NCBI RefSeq assembly: GCF_018588585.1
Contig: NZ_JAEUFG010000029.1
Span: 1-47,814 of the forward strand
Length of the DNA stretch: 47,814 nucleotides
Direction of reading: 5' to 3'
DNA from: Bacillus sp. SM2101
GTDB lineage: Bacteria > Bacillota > Bacilli > Bacillales > SM2101
Every line of letters starts with the position of its first letter. Within the stretch, counting starts at the first letter, position 1. The position numbers and the translations under genes are program-made. Under the pieces are notes generated by a model that made no database searches, was not told the origin of the DNA, and was given only the letters and a program-made list of their open reading frames with translations. Shown here piece after piece: positions 9,344 to 17,103 of the stretch.

Positions 9344-9703
9344 CCTAACACCTCTAACAAACTTCTATTCAATTTTTATATTAGAAATAAACTTTCTCTC
9401 ACATTGAACTTAGCTCCTGTAATGTATTATTGTTAGGTCATAATCATATTTCATAATTATTAAAATTTTTATATAATTACTAATATAACACAATTATGCA
9501 TTTATATTACATAACATCTTACCACCATTGCCTAAACCATCATTTAAACAAACGTTTGATTAAACTCTTACTGTCGTACTAATAACTAAGTGAAAACAGC
9601 ATGAACTAAAGCTGGTCCGCGTTGCAATTACAAATATATATCAATAACTCGACAACAATCTAAGAGTAATCCATTAAAACTATGAAGTAAGAAAGGAGAA
9701 TAT
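9344..9703. other. Intergenic region with CAAACGTTTG palindrome
   Basis: No gene was seen. The perfect 10 bp palindrome CAAACGTTTG (9549-9558) in an AT-rich setting looks like a TetR-family operator half-site pair. A sequence resembling the right end of the dispersed repeat (GTGAAAACAGC) lies near 9590-9600 but is too short to call. The ribosome binding site of the trmO pseudogene (AAGGAGA) is at the right edge. Confidence 0.4.
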
Positions 9704-10168
9704 ATGTATTCATTAAAGCCGATCGCTTACGTTAAAAATAATAGAGAAGAAATAGCAGATGACAATTGAGGAGATGTATTATCATTAATAGAACTAACAG
9801 AAGATTTTTCAGAAGAGAGCTTATTAGGAATTGAAGAATTTTCTCACATTGACGTCATTTTTTTATTCGACAAGGTGGCTGATAGTCACACCCACTTCTC
9901 AGCAAGACATCCCCGCAATAATCAGAACTATCCAAAGGTCGGCATCTTGGCTCAGCGTGGTAAAAACCGCCCGAACAAACTCGGCTTAACTACTGTAAAG
10001 TTAGTAAAACGAGAAGGCAAGACACTGTTTGTAACAGGTCTAGATGCAATTCATAACACACCAGTCATAGACATCAAACCTGTTATGGAAGAGTTTTTAC
10101 CTAAAGGAACAATTAAACAGCCGAGGTGGTCGATAGATTTAATGACTAATTATTGGAAAGAACAATAA
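9704..10168 (+). pseudogene. trmO: TrmO/TsaA-family tRNA m6t6A37 methyltransferase with nonsense codon
   Basis: From ATG 9704 (AAGGAGA seven bases upstream) the frame reads YSLKPIAYVKNNREEIADDN, then TGA (9767-9769), then continues intact through ADSHTHFSARHPRNN, RGKNRPNKLGLT, VTGLDAIHNTPVIDIKP to a normal stop at 10168. These match the TrmO/YaeB/UPF0066 fold, which methylates t6A37 of ANN-decoding tRNAs. In the family a Trp normally follows the Asp-Asp-x stretch, so TGG has probably become TGA by one base. About 153 codons would be full length. The rest has no frameshift, so the lesion is young, is read through, or is a base-call error. Confidence 0.75.
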
Positions 10169-10182
10169 CAAGAGGAAATGAA

Positions 10183-10292
10183 GGCTTTTAATATGTAGAG
10201 ACATGGTCATTCGACAACAGCTCTAGGAAAAGGTGAGATACCTTACCCTTATATGTAAATACGAAAAACAACAACCTACGCCGAAACCAGCC
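10183..10292 (+). repeat. MITE-like repeat, copy L
   Basis: This short 110 bp, diverged copy starts GGCTTTTA and ends ACGCCGAAACCAGCC. The right end keeps the ACGAAAAACAACAA stretch of the family. It overlaps the last 17 bases of the gene at 10276-10614, including its stop codon. Confidence 0.55.
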
Positions 10293-10614
10293 TTATTAAA
10301 TCATCTATAGTACCTATACATTTCTCTATGCCATTTAAGTGATAAAAGGTAGTTGTAGTTTCAAAGTCATTTATATCTTCACTTTCTGAATAAAGATAAA
10401 CCTTTTTCCCTCTGCCAAGTGCGATACCTAATTCAACATGACTACCTTTACCTGCTGGGAATAAAACTACTAAAAAATCAGCTTCACATACTGCATCTTT
10501 CTCTTTTTGACCAATATGCCTAAGCTGATCAATAGTCAATGTCCTGTTATTTTTAGTCCAATCATACGTTTGAGTATAGCCTTTAGCTATTAGTTTTTCA
10601 CTCACATACTTCAC
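10276..10614 (-). CDS. Nucleoside 2-deoxyribosyltransferase-like protein, N-terminus missing
   Basis: The 112 residues match small nucleoside 2-deoxyribosyltransferase-like proteins of Bacillus: YVSEKL, THTYDWT-like YTQTYDWTKNNRT, then AVCEADFLVVLFPAGKGSHVELGIALG, which holds the conserved catalytic-type Glu. The usual N-terminal strand (about 15 residues, of the type KFYIAS) is absent. Upstream in frame there is no good start or ribosome binding site, only GTG 10614 and a stop shortly before it. It is therefore probably a 5'-damaged gene. The stop codon lies inside repeat copy L, so the C-terminus may also have been reshaped by the insertion. Confidence 0.55.
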   Translation of the reverse strand: MKYVSEKLIAKGYTQTYDWTKNNRTLTIDQLRHIGQKEKDAVCEADFLVVLFPAGKGSHVELGIALGRGKKVYLYSESEDINDFETTTTFYHLNGIEKCIGTIDDLIRLVSA

Positions 10615-10729
10615 AAAACCATGCGTGTTTGGCGATAACCTACTAAAACTACAGTAATATCTTCAATAAACATTACGATAACGCTAGTTATTACTAAGCA
10701 CAGATTATTAAGGGTGTACATACAAAAAA

Positions 10730-10759
10730 GGTGTCTCTTAACGTTAATTATAAGACACC
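10730..10759 (-). terminator. Terminator of the aminotransferase operon
   Basis: GGTGTCT (10730-10736) pairs with AGACACC (10753-10759), extended by TTA/TAA. On the minus strand it is followed by TTTTTTG. It lies 34 bases after the aminotransferase stop. Confidence 0.8.
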
Positions 10760-10792
10760 CCTCATCTTCATCTTATTTCATCCAATTAACAG

Positions 10793-12253
10793 TTAAACAT
10801 GCGCACCTTCAATTTTTTGAAAAACTCGCTCAAAACGATTAAGTGCATCATCAATCACTTCATCAGTATCTGCCAAGCTAGTATATAGTCTACTTCCTGC
10901 CAGCGAAACGATTCCTTCCGCCATATAAGCAGCACCCATCTCCTCCATCATGTGCTTCCGTTTTTTAATTTCGCCGAGTGCACTTAAAATATTGATTCCT
11001 AATTTGACAAACATCGCTGCCGCAGTTTCTAGATGACATATAGATCCTTGGTTAAAGGCGACAAAAGGTAGATTATATTTATTAATAAGTTCATTAAGCC
11101 CCTTCGTTAAACGATCCCCTGCCCTTCCTGCAACTTCACATGCGTTTGTTTTCTCAATTTCTAGTATTGTATAGTAGCCAGCAAGTGCACTTAACGGATT
11201 TGCTGCTAATGTTCCGCCAACATATGCTCTTTTTTTACCACTTTCCAAACCTGCAGCAAGTCGTTCAATTAAATCCTTTCGACCTCCAATACCGCCCGCA
11301 GCTGGATACCCACCAGCAATTACTTTTCCAAACACCGTCAAATCTGGTTTTACATCAAAATAGCCTTGAGCTCCTCCTAAACCTATGCGAAAACCAGTTA
11401 CAACCTCATCGAATATGAGCAGAGCACCAAACTCATCACAAAGTTTGCGAACTTCATGATTGTAATCTTTGTATATCGGTCTCGTACCGCTCTCTGGACC
11501 AACTGGTTCAACTATTACACAAGCTGTACCACCCTTTAGCTTATTAAGCTGTAGCTGCCTTCTTAATGCACCTAAGTTATTTGGCTTTACTTCTTGCGTA
11601 TGCCTAGTACTTGCTCGAGGTATACCGTGTGCTTCAAATCTACCTGTACCTGGGATCTTTAATCCATAAACCATTTGGTCACTCCAGCCATGATACGCAC
11701 CGCCAATTTTGACAACCTTTTTCTTCCCTGTTGCAAGTCTAGCAATTCTGATTGAAGCCATCACGGCTTCTGTACCACTTCCTAGCATACGAAACATTTC
11801 TACTGCAGGCATGTGTTTATTAATTAACTTTGCAATCTTAAATTCATATTCGTGGAATAGTCCAGTAACAGGTCCACAATCATTTAATAATTCAATTACT
11901 TTTTCTCTAACTGGTTTATAATTACTCCCCAAAATAATGGGCCCACCTGATTGTAGAAAATCAATATATTTATTCCCATCAATATCCCACAAATAAGCTC
12001 CTTCTGCTTTGTTTACGACAATAGGGTATGGATAATTAAACGCTAAATTATGCTGCACACCACCAGGAATATATTTTTTTGCCTCTGTAATCATTTCTTT
12101 AGATTTACTACATTTAGTTTCATAGTAATCTAGATATTCTTTCATCGCTTCACGTTTAATCGGCCTTATCGGCTGTTGCATTAAATGATCAAGTTTGTTG
12201 TAAATTTCCGCTGTATCGTGCCATGTTGAGATTGCGTATCCTTTCTTTTCCAT
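10793..12253 (-). CDS. Class III PLP aminotransferase (HemL-like)
   Basis: This 486-residue fold-type I enzyme resembles glutamate-1-semialdehyde aminomutase but has an extra N-terminal segment of about 50 residues. Seen motifs are YIPGGVQHNL, LGSGTEAVMASIRIAR (phosphate cup), AYHGW, the FDEVVTGFR acidic pair (Asp282, Glu283) and VFGKVIAGGYP with the PLP lysine (Lys310). Such HemL-like enzymes outside haem operons often deaminate amino alcohols, amino sugars or beta-amino acids. The start at 12253 has AAGGGGTG upstream. It lies 14 bases after the TetR gene and is divergent from kinase, transporter and aldolase genes, so a catabolic role is inferred; the substrate is unknown. Confidence 0.85.
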   Translation of the reverse strand: MEKKGYAISTWHDTAEIYNKLDHLMQQPIRPIKREAMKEYLDYYETKCSKSKEMITEAKKYIPGGVQHNLAFNYPYPIVVNKAEGAYLWDIDGNKYIDFLQSGGPIILGSNYKPVREKVIELLNDCGPVTGLFHEYEFKIAKLINKHMPAVEMFRMLGSGTEAVMASIRIARLATGKKKVVKIGGAYHGWSDQMVYGLKIPGTGRFEAHGIPRASTRHTQEVKPNNLGALRRQLQLNKLKGGTACVIVEPVGPESGTRPIYKDYNHEVRKLCDEFGALLIFDEVVTGFRIGLGGAQGYFDVKPDLTVFGKVIAGGYPAAGGIGGRKDLIERLAAGLESGKKRAYVGGTLAANPLSALAGYYTILEIEKTNACEVAGRAGDRLTKGLNELINKYNLPFVAFNQGSICHLETAAAMFVKLGINILSALGEIKKRKHMMEEMGAAYMAEGIVSLAGSRLYTSLADTDEVIDDALNRFERVFQKIEGAHV

Positions 12254-12267
12254 AGAAAGACACCCCT

Positions 12268-12828
12268 TTATTCTTCGGTAATTCCTTTAAAAATCATATC
12301 TAAAATGTGATCTAATTCCGAAGTTGCACCTACTTTAGAATCTTCTTCAAGCCACCTGAATAAGAGCCCATAATAACTACCCATAATTAACGTAACGATC
12401 TCACTTTGTGAAAAAGTTGCTTTGATCTCACCTTTTTCCTGACTTTCTCTAATTAAGTTTTCTAATATTCTTCTAATTTGCAAGTAAGGAGTTTCTTTAT
12501 CACTTTTATTAATAATTGATGAGAAAACTACACGCCCTGTAAGCTGTAAATAGGGTAAAGAATCTTCTAGAAGTCTAAGCATAATGGTTCTAATCTTTTC
12601 AATTGTTTGCGAGGATTTATAAAGTGGGTCGTCCATTAAATCTAATAGATCAGCTACTTCTTCTTCTGCAATTCCAATCAACAAACTTTCTTTATTCGGA
12701 AAATGCTTAAAAAAAGTACTCTTTGCGATATCTGACATTTCTGTAATGTCTTCTATTGATGTTTTCTCATAGCCTTTATCTCGGAATAAATAACGTGCTG
12801 ACTTGAGAATATTTGTTGTGGTTTTCAT
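12268..12828 (-). CDS. TetR-family transcriptional regulator
   Basis: From ATG 12828 the protein has 186 residues: an N-terminal TetR helix-turn-helix (ILKSARYLFRDKGYEKTSIEDI, IAKSTFFKHFPNKESLL, written in two parts) and a helical ligand domain. The ATG has only a weak ribosome binding site. In the same frame, upstream codons to 12876 read INNHSSYNLSRRERKKM, and RRERKK is the usual lead-in to this domain. A strong AGGAGG (12889-12884) lies seven bases before an ATT at 12876-12874. The native start is thus probably this ATT, either used as a rare start or a mutated ATG. The gene heads the aminotransferase operon and likely controls the divergent catabolic genes. Confidence 0.85.
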   Translation of the reverse strand: MKTTTNILKSARYLFRDKGYEKTSIEDITEMSDIAKSTFFKHFPNKESLLIGIAEEEVADLLDLMDDPLYKSSQTIEKIRTIMLRLLEDSLPYLQLTGRVVFSSIINKSDKETPYLQIRRILENLIRESQEKGEIKATFSQSEIVTLIMGSYYGLLFRWLEEDSKVGATSELDHILDMIFKGITEE

Positions 12829-12873
12829 TTTCTTACGCTCTCGCCTGGATAGGTTATACGAACTATGATTGTT

Positions 12874-12889
12874 AATGTTTTTTCCTCCT
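12874..12889 (-). promoter_or_regulatory. Strong ribosome binding site before an ATT codon of the TetR gene
   Basis: AGGAGG at 12889-12884 is followed after seven bases by ATT (12876-12874), which opens the TetR frame 16 codons before the first ATG. An in-frame TAA lies just upstream and no ATG, GTG or TTG lies between. This decides the start question given for the TetR gene. Confidence 0.6.
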
Positions 12890-12906
12890 AGTTACGCTTT
12901 TTCCTA

Positions 12907-13024
12907 GGCTCTTTTCGTATACATTGAAGCTATTACTAATTTCTTAAGTGTTCAATGGGATTGTATAGGATAATCATTGTATTTAAGATGAGGATACGTG
13001 TTATTCCTTCATACGAAAACAGCC
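12907..13024 (+). repeat. MITE-like repeat, copy B
   Basis: An 118 bp copy with ends GGCTCTTTTCGTATACATTG and TACGAAAACAGCC. The inner part is diverged. It lies 18 bases upstream of the TetR ribosome binding site, left end facing the gene. Confidence 0.75.
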
Positions 13025-13316
13025 TTTTCCTAATAACGGTATTATATATCAGTCTATTTTTATTGTAAAGTCTGAATATAAAATATATTCTAATTATATA
13101 CTTGATTATTAAATCGTACTAAGGTATACTTTTCTCAGAAAAAACTATTTCCATATTTGGAATAGCATATATAATATAGTTAGAGGCTTTTCTATTATGT
13201 GTATTTTTCTGAATTTTCAGTACTGTTTATGCCACCTTCATCTACCATGACTCCATATTAAAAGTAAAATATGCATCACCACTGCGCTTACAACTACAGG
13301 AATCTATTATTTTCCA

Positions 13317-13455
13317 AACACTTTATCATGAACTTTGTAGCATTCGTTACTTATTGTCATTACAAGATCGAAAAATTATCAGTAGAAGAAAAGATGCTGT
13401 AATTTAATTGGCTACGGTGTATTTCTTAGTAACACAAATCAATACGAATGTAGCC
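13317..13455 (+). repeat. MITE-like repeat, copy K (diverged)
   Basis: The left end resembles the family (ATGAACTTTGTAGC against GTAAACTTTGTTGC). The inner block is GAAGAAAAGATGC and the right end ATACGAATGTAGCC. It ends 25 bases before the kinase ATG, so it occupies the kinase leader. The 292 bases between copies B and K hold no gene. Confidence 0.55.
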
Positions 13456-13480
13456 TTTAATCTATTAGTGGAGGTTTTGT

Positions 13481-15010
13481 ATGGGGGGGAAATACTTAAT
13501 TTCTCATGATGTAGGTACGAGTTCCAATAAAACAGTTCTTGTAAATACAAACGGAAAAATCATTGCTAGTGCTACTGCTTCCTATCCTTTACTCACACCA
13601 CACCCAAATTGGGTAGAGCAACAACCTGAAGACTATTGGAACGCAATCATTAAAACGACAAAACAAGTGTTAGAATTAGCAAGCGTATCACCACAAGAAG
13701 TATTAGGAATCATTTTCACGACTCAAGCAATGGGTATAATACCCATTAATAGCGATGGTCAAGTATTACGACCTAATATATCGTGGGTAGATGGTCGAGC
13801 TGAACTGCAAGCAAAAAGAATTATGAGGAAATTTCTAGGCGAACAGCTTTTTAAAGCGGTTGTTGGCGTAAAATTAATGGGCAAAGATGTGATCCCAAAA
13901 CTTCTATGGATCAAAGAAAAGGAACCTACGGTATATCATGAAACGAAGTATTTTTTAGACGTAAATGGCTTTCTTAAATTTAAATCAACCGGCAATCCAG
14001 TCATTGAATGGTCTGGTGCATCATCCTATGGGTTTGACTTAAAGAAAAAAGATTGGTTAAAGTTCTTCTTTCAACTTTGTGGTATTGATACGAATAAACT
14101 TCCACCTCTTGTGCGCTCAATAGATAATGTTGGTGGCCTTACTAAAGAGGCTGCTGATGCAATGGGATTGCTTCAAGGGACCCCTGTCTTCGGTGGTTGT
14201 GATGACGTGCAAAGTGCTGCAGTTGGTGCCAATGCAGTTGGTGAAGGGGAAGCCCATATTTACCTCGGGACTTCTGCATGGGTATGTGTTTCAACTTCAA
14301 AAAACTTAAAGCATAAAAATGGTGCTGCTGTTATTCAAAGTGCTGATCCCAACATGGCTCATGTTGTGGGTATTACTGAAGCTGCTGGATCTTGTATCCA
14401 ATGGATTGCTGATCAATTCTACTCTCACGAACAGCAAGATCCGAATGTTGATAATATATTTGATCTTATGGATGAAGATGTAAAGAAAATCCCTCCTGGT
14501 TCTGACTATTTAGTTTGTACACCTTGGATGCTAGGAGAAAGATGTCCAGTGAGTACTACTACCACTAGGGCCACATTATTTAATATAAGCCTAGAACATA
14601 CAAGGGAACATATGATGAGAGCTGTCTATGAAGGTGTCTCTTACAACTTAAGTTGGATTTTAGAAAACTTCAAACGTGATTACGGGTTTGATGTTTCAAC
14701 ATTAAAGTTAATTGGAGGAGGCTCCCTTGACAACCAATGGATGCAAATATTATCAGATGTAACACAAAAGCCTGTCACCACAGTGTTACAACCACAAATG
14801 GCCGGTGCGGTTGGTGGAGCAATTTGTGCAGCGATTGGACTTGGTATCTATGATGATTTTAACTGTGTTAATGATTTAATAAAAACGGATAAACATTATG
14901 AACCCAATGTACAAAATGCTCAAATCTATAGTCAGTTATTATCCTCATATAAATCAATCTACTACTCTTTAAAACAATCTTATGCCGATTTAAATTCGGC
15001 TCGATTCTAA
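13481..15010 (+). CDS. FGGY-family carbohydrate kinase
   Basis: This 509-residue sugar or polyol kinase has two actin-like domains. The N-terminal phosphate loop is HDVGTSSNKT (Asp10), a WVDGR motif (102-106) marks the substrate side, the likely catalytic base is in GGCDDVQSAAVGA (Asp241), and IYLGTSAW and LKLIGGGSLDNQWMQ form the nucleotide region. The sequence is nearest to xylulokinase-type members, but members of this family also act on erythritol, fuculose, ribulose and autoinducer-2, so the substrate is open. GTGGAGG lies seven bases before ATG 13481. It leads a plus-strand operon with an MFS transporter and a class II aldolase. Confidence 0.88.
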   Translation: MGGKYLISHDVGTSSNKTVLVNTNGKIIASATASYPLLTPHPNWVEQQPEDYWNAIIKTTKQVLELASVSPQEVLGIIFTTQAMGIIPINSDGQVLRPNISWVDGRAELQAKRIMRKFLGEQLFKAVVGVKLMGKDVIPKLLWIKEKEPTVYHETKYFLDVNGFLKFKSTGNPVIEWSGASSYGFDLKKKDWLKFFFQLCGIDTNKLPPLVRSIDNVGGLTKEAADAMGLLQGTPVFGGCDDVQSAAVGANAVGEGEAHIYLGTSAWVCVSTSKNLKHKNGAAVIQSADPNMAHVVGITEAAGSCIQWIADQFYSHEQQDPNVDNIFDLMDEDVKKIPPGSDYLVCTPWMLGERCPVSTTTTRATLFNISLEHTREHMMRAVYEGVSYNLSWILENFKRDYGFDVSTLKLIGGGSLDNQWMQILSDVTQKPVTTVLQPQMAGAVGGAICAAIGLGIYDDFNCVNDLIKTDKHYEPNVQNAQIYSQLLSSYKSIYYSLKQSYADLNSARF

Positions 15011-15015
15011 CAGAA

Positions 15016-15048
15016 GACTCTTTTCCGTATACATCGTTTGCTATTTCC
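15016..15048 (+). repeat. MITE-like repeat, copy C (left end only)
   Basis: GACTCTTTTCCGTATACATC followed by GTTTGCTATT matches the left end of the family with small indels. No clear right end follows before the MFS gene; a weak inner-block match (AGAAAAGATAACTAG) lies near 15068. It is a truncated copy inside the kinase-MFS gap. Confidence 0.5.
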
Positions 15049-15118
15049 ACAATACTACTCAAGTTATAGAAAAGATAACTAGAAAATCTACCTAATAAAA
15101 AATGATATGGAGGTTGGT

Positions 15119-16351
15119 ATGGAAAAACCTAAAGTCTACCGTTACAGATGGGTTATTCTTATTTCAATGATTCCAATTCTTGCTACAACCAATTTATTTT
15201 GGTTAACTTTCGCTCCAATTACTCGTATCGCAGAAGATTATTACAACGTTTCTAGTCTTAGCATCGCATTTTTATCAATATGTTTTATGGTTGTGTATAT
15301 CATAATGACCTTACCAGCTTCTTGGCTCGTTGATACGTATGGTTTTCGCATCGCTGTTGCAGTTGGCGCTATTATTACTGCTGTATTTGGCCTATCAAGA
15401 GGGTTTATGTCGTCAAGCTTTACTATAGTAGTTATTTCACAAATCGGTGTTGCTATCGGTCAGCCATTTCTAACGAATTCCATAACAAAGGCTGCTGCAC
15501 GTTGGTTTCCTGTTGATGAAAGGGCTACCGCTACAGGAATTGCATCTATGGCTACTTATATCGGGATGATTATTGCCTTAGTGTTAACCCCAATCCTTAC
15601 TGACCAGTACGGCTTAGAAAGTATGTTGAGTATATATGGTATTGTTGCGCTCATCTCTGCTTGTATATTTTTAGTTTTATCCAAAGAGCATCCACCGACA
15701 TCTCCAAGTATTGATAAAGAGACAGAACAAACCTTTTCATTTAAAGGGTTACAGCAAATGTTATACAAAAGAGATTTTATCGTGTTAATGGCGTGTGTTT
15801 TTATCGTAATGGGCGTATTCAATGCAGTGATGACATGGATTGAAAATATCCTTAGTCCTAGAGGTGTCACCCCTTCTCAAGCAGGTATCGCTGGCGGTGT
15901 ATTAGTTATACTAGGCCTCGTTGGAGCTGTTATCCTCCCAATTATTTCAGATCGTCTCCATCAACGCCGTTTACTTTTAATCATTCCATTAATCGCATCT
16001 ATACCTGGTTTTATTGGGCTTACTTTTTTTCACCAATATAGCTTAATCCTTCTGTCTTGTGCATTTCTAGGATTTTTCATGATGGGAGTTGGTCCAATCG
16101 CTTTTCAATATGGCGCAGAGATCGCTAATCCAATCCCAGAAGGTACATCCTATGGCATGCTTATGCTAATGGGGCAAATTTCAGGTGTGATATTCACTTA
16201 TAGTATGGATGCATTTAGAGTTAGTTCAACTGGATCACTAACGCCTGCCATGATCATACTTATAGGTTTAATGTTAATTGGGTTATTTCTGACGTCTAAA
16301 TTAAATGAATCAACGATGATTTTATCAAGTGAACATAAGGAGGAAATGTAA
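15119..16351 (+). CDS. MFS transporter of the catabolic operon
   Basis: About 410 residues with 12 predicted helices, opening KPKVYRYRWVILISMIP. Features such as LPASWLVDTYGFR (motif A region), AIGQPFLTNSITKAAARWF and DERATATGIASMATY resemble the FLVCR-like/FLVCR-related branch of MFS. Start ATG 15119 was chosen because GGAGG lies in the codons just before it; ATG 15107 has no ribosome binding site. It is placed between an FGGY kinase and an aldolase and overlaps the aldolase start by one base, so it probably imports the substrate of the pathway. Confidence 0.85.
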   Translation: MEKPKVYRYRWVILISMIPILATTNLFWLTFAPITRIAEDYYNVSSLSIAFLSICFMVVYIIMTLPASWLVDTYGFRIAVAVGAIITAVFGLSRGFMSSSFTIVVISQIGVAIGQPFLTNSITKAAARWFPVDERATATGIASMATYIGMIIALVLTPILTDQYGLESMLSIYGIVALISACIFLVLSKEHPPTSPSIDKETEQTFSFKGLQQMLYKRDFIVLMACVFIVMGVFNAVMTWIENILSPRGVTPSQAGIAGGVLVILGLVGAVILPIISDRLHQRRLLLIIPLIASIPGFIGLTFFHQYSLILLSCAFLGFFMMGVGPIAFQYGAEIANPIPEGTSYGMLMLMGQISGVIFTYSMDAFRVSSTGSLTPAMIILIGLMLIGLFLTSKLNESTMILSSEHKEEM

Positions 16352-17004
16352 TGGAAGTTACTGAAGTGAAGAAGATGGTTTGTGACGCAGGAAAGAGACT
16401 ACTTTCCAGCGGACTTGTAGAAGGAACTTGGGGAAATATTAGTGCAAGAGTTGATGAGAACACAATGGTTATCACACCAAGTGGTAAAAATTATGCAGAT
16501 CAAACATCTGATGATATGGTCGTTGTCAATTTGGAGGATTTAACATATGAAGGTGAGCTAAAACCTTCCACAGAATGTGGCTTACATGCGGAAATATATA
16601 AGGAAAGAAAAAATGTAAATTCCGTTATTCATACTCATTCCCTTCACGGGTGTACAGTTGCCGCTGCTCGTAAAGAAATCCCTCCAATATTAGATGATAT
16701 GGTACAAATTGTAGGGCCGAGTATTAGAGTGGCTAACTACGCAATATCAGGCACAAAAAAACTCACAAAAAACGTTATTAAAGCACTTAAAGGCAGAAAT
16801 GGTGCTCTATTAGCTAATCACGGTACAATTTGTGTAGGCAGATCGATTGACGAAGCATTCGTTACGTGTCAAGTACTTGAAAAAGCATGTCGGATATTTA
16901 TTGATGTACAAAGTATCGGTGGTGCGGCTCAAATAAATAAAGTAGAAGCCATTGCAATGCACCAATATTATTTAAAAAAATATTCTAAAAGACAGTCAAT
17001 ATAA
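16351..17004 (+). CDS. Class II aldolase/adducin-family protein
   Basis: The 217 residues show the metal-dependent class II aldolase fold: GTWGNIS and ITPSGKNY for phosphate binding, STECGLH with the catalytic-type Glu75, HTHSLHG (His94, His96) and LLANHGTI (His157) as zinc ligands. Fuculose-, rhamnulose- and ribulose-phosphate enzymes belong here. The start overlaps the MFS stop (TAATG) and has AGGAGG eight bases upstream. With the kinase it suggests phosphorylation followed by aldol cleavage to a triose or glycolaldehyde phosphate and an aldehyde. An epimerase or decarboxylase activity is also possible within this family. Confidence 0.88.
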   Translation: MEVTEVKKMVCDAGKRLLSSGLVEGTWGNISARVDENTMVITPSGKNYADQTSDDMVVVNLEDLTYEGELKPSTECGLHAEIYKERKNVNSVIHTHSLHGCTVAAARKEIPPILDDMVQIVGPSIRVANYAISGTKKLTKNVIKALKGRNGALLANHGTICVGRSIDEAFVTCQVLEKACRIFIDVQSIGGAAQINKVEAIAMHQYYLKKYSKRQSI

Positions 17005-17016
17005 CACTTTAATAAC

Positions 17017-17056
17017 AAAGAGGCTGATACATGTAAGTGATTGTATCAGCCTCTTT
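17017..17056 (+). terminator. Terminator of the kinase-MFS-aldolase operon
   Basis: A perfect 15 bp stem (17017-17031 with 17042-17056, core GAGGCTGATACA) has a 10-base loop and ends CTCTTTCATT. The T-run is short, but the stem is strong. It also faces the acyltransferase stop at 17104. Confidence 0.8.
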
Positions 17057-17103
17057 CATTGCTTTAATAAGAACGTATATTTCCACACTTTCGTTCAGCA
17101 TTT

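Noticed and set aside
9541-9610. Further repeat copy near 9590
   Set aside because: Only about 11 bases match the right end (GTGAAAACAGC) and no left end or inner block was found.
9767-9769. TGA in trmO as selenocysteine
   Set aside because: The family has Trp, not Cys, here, and no SECIS-like hairpin follows the codon.
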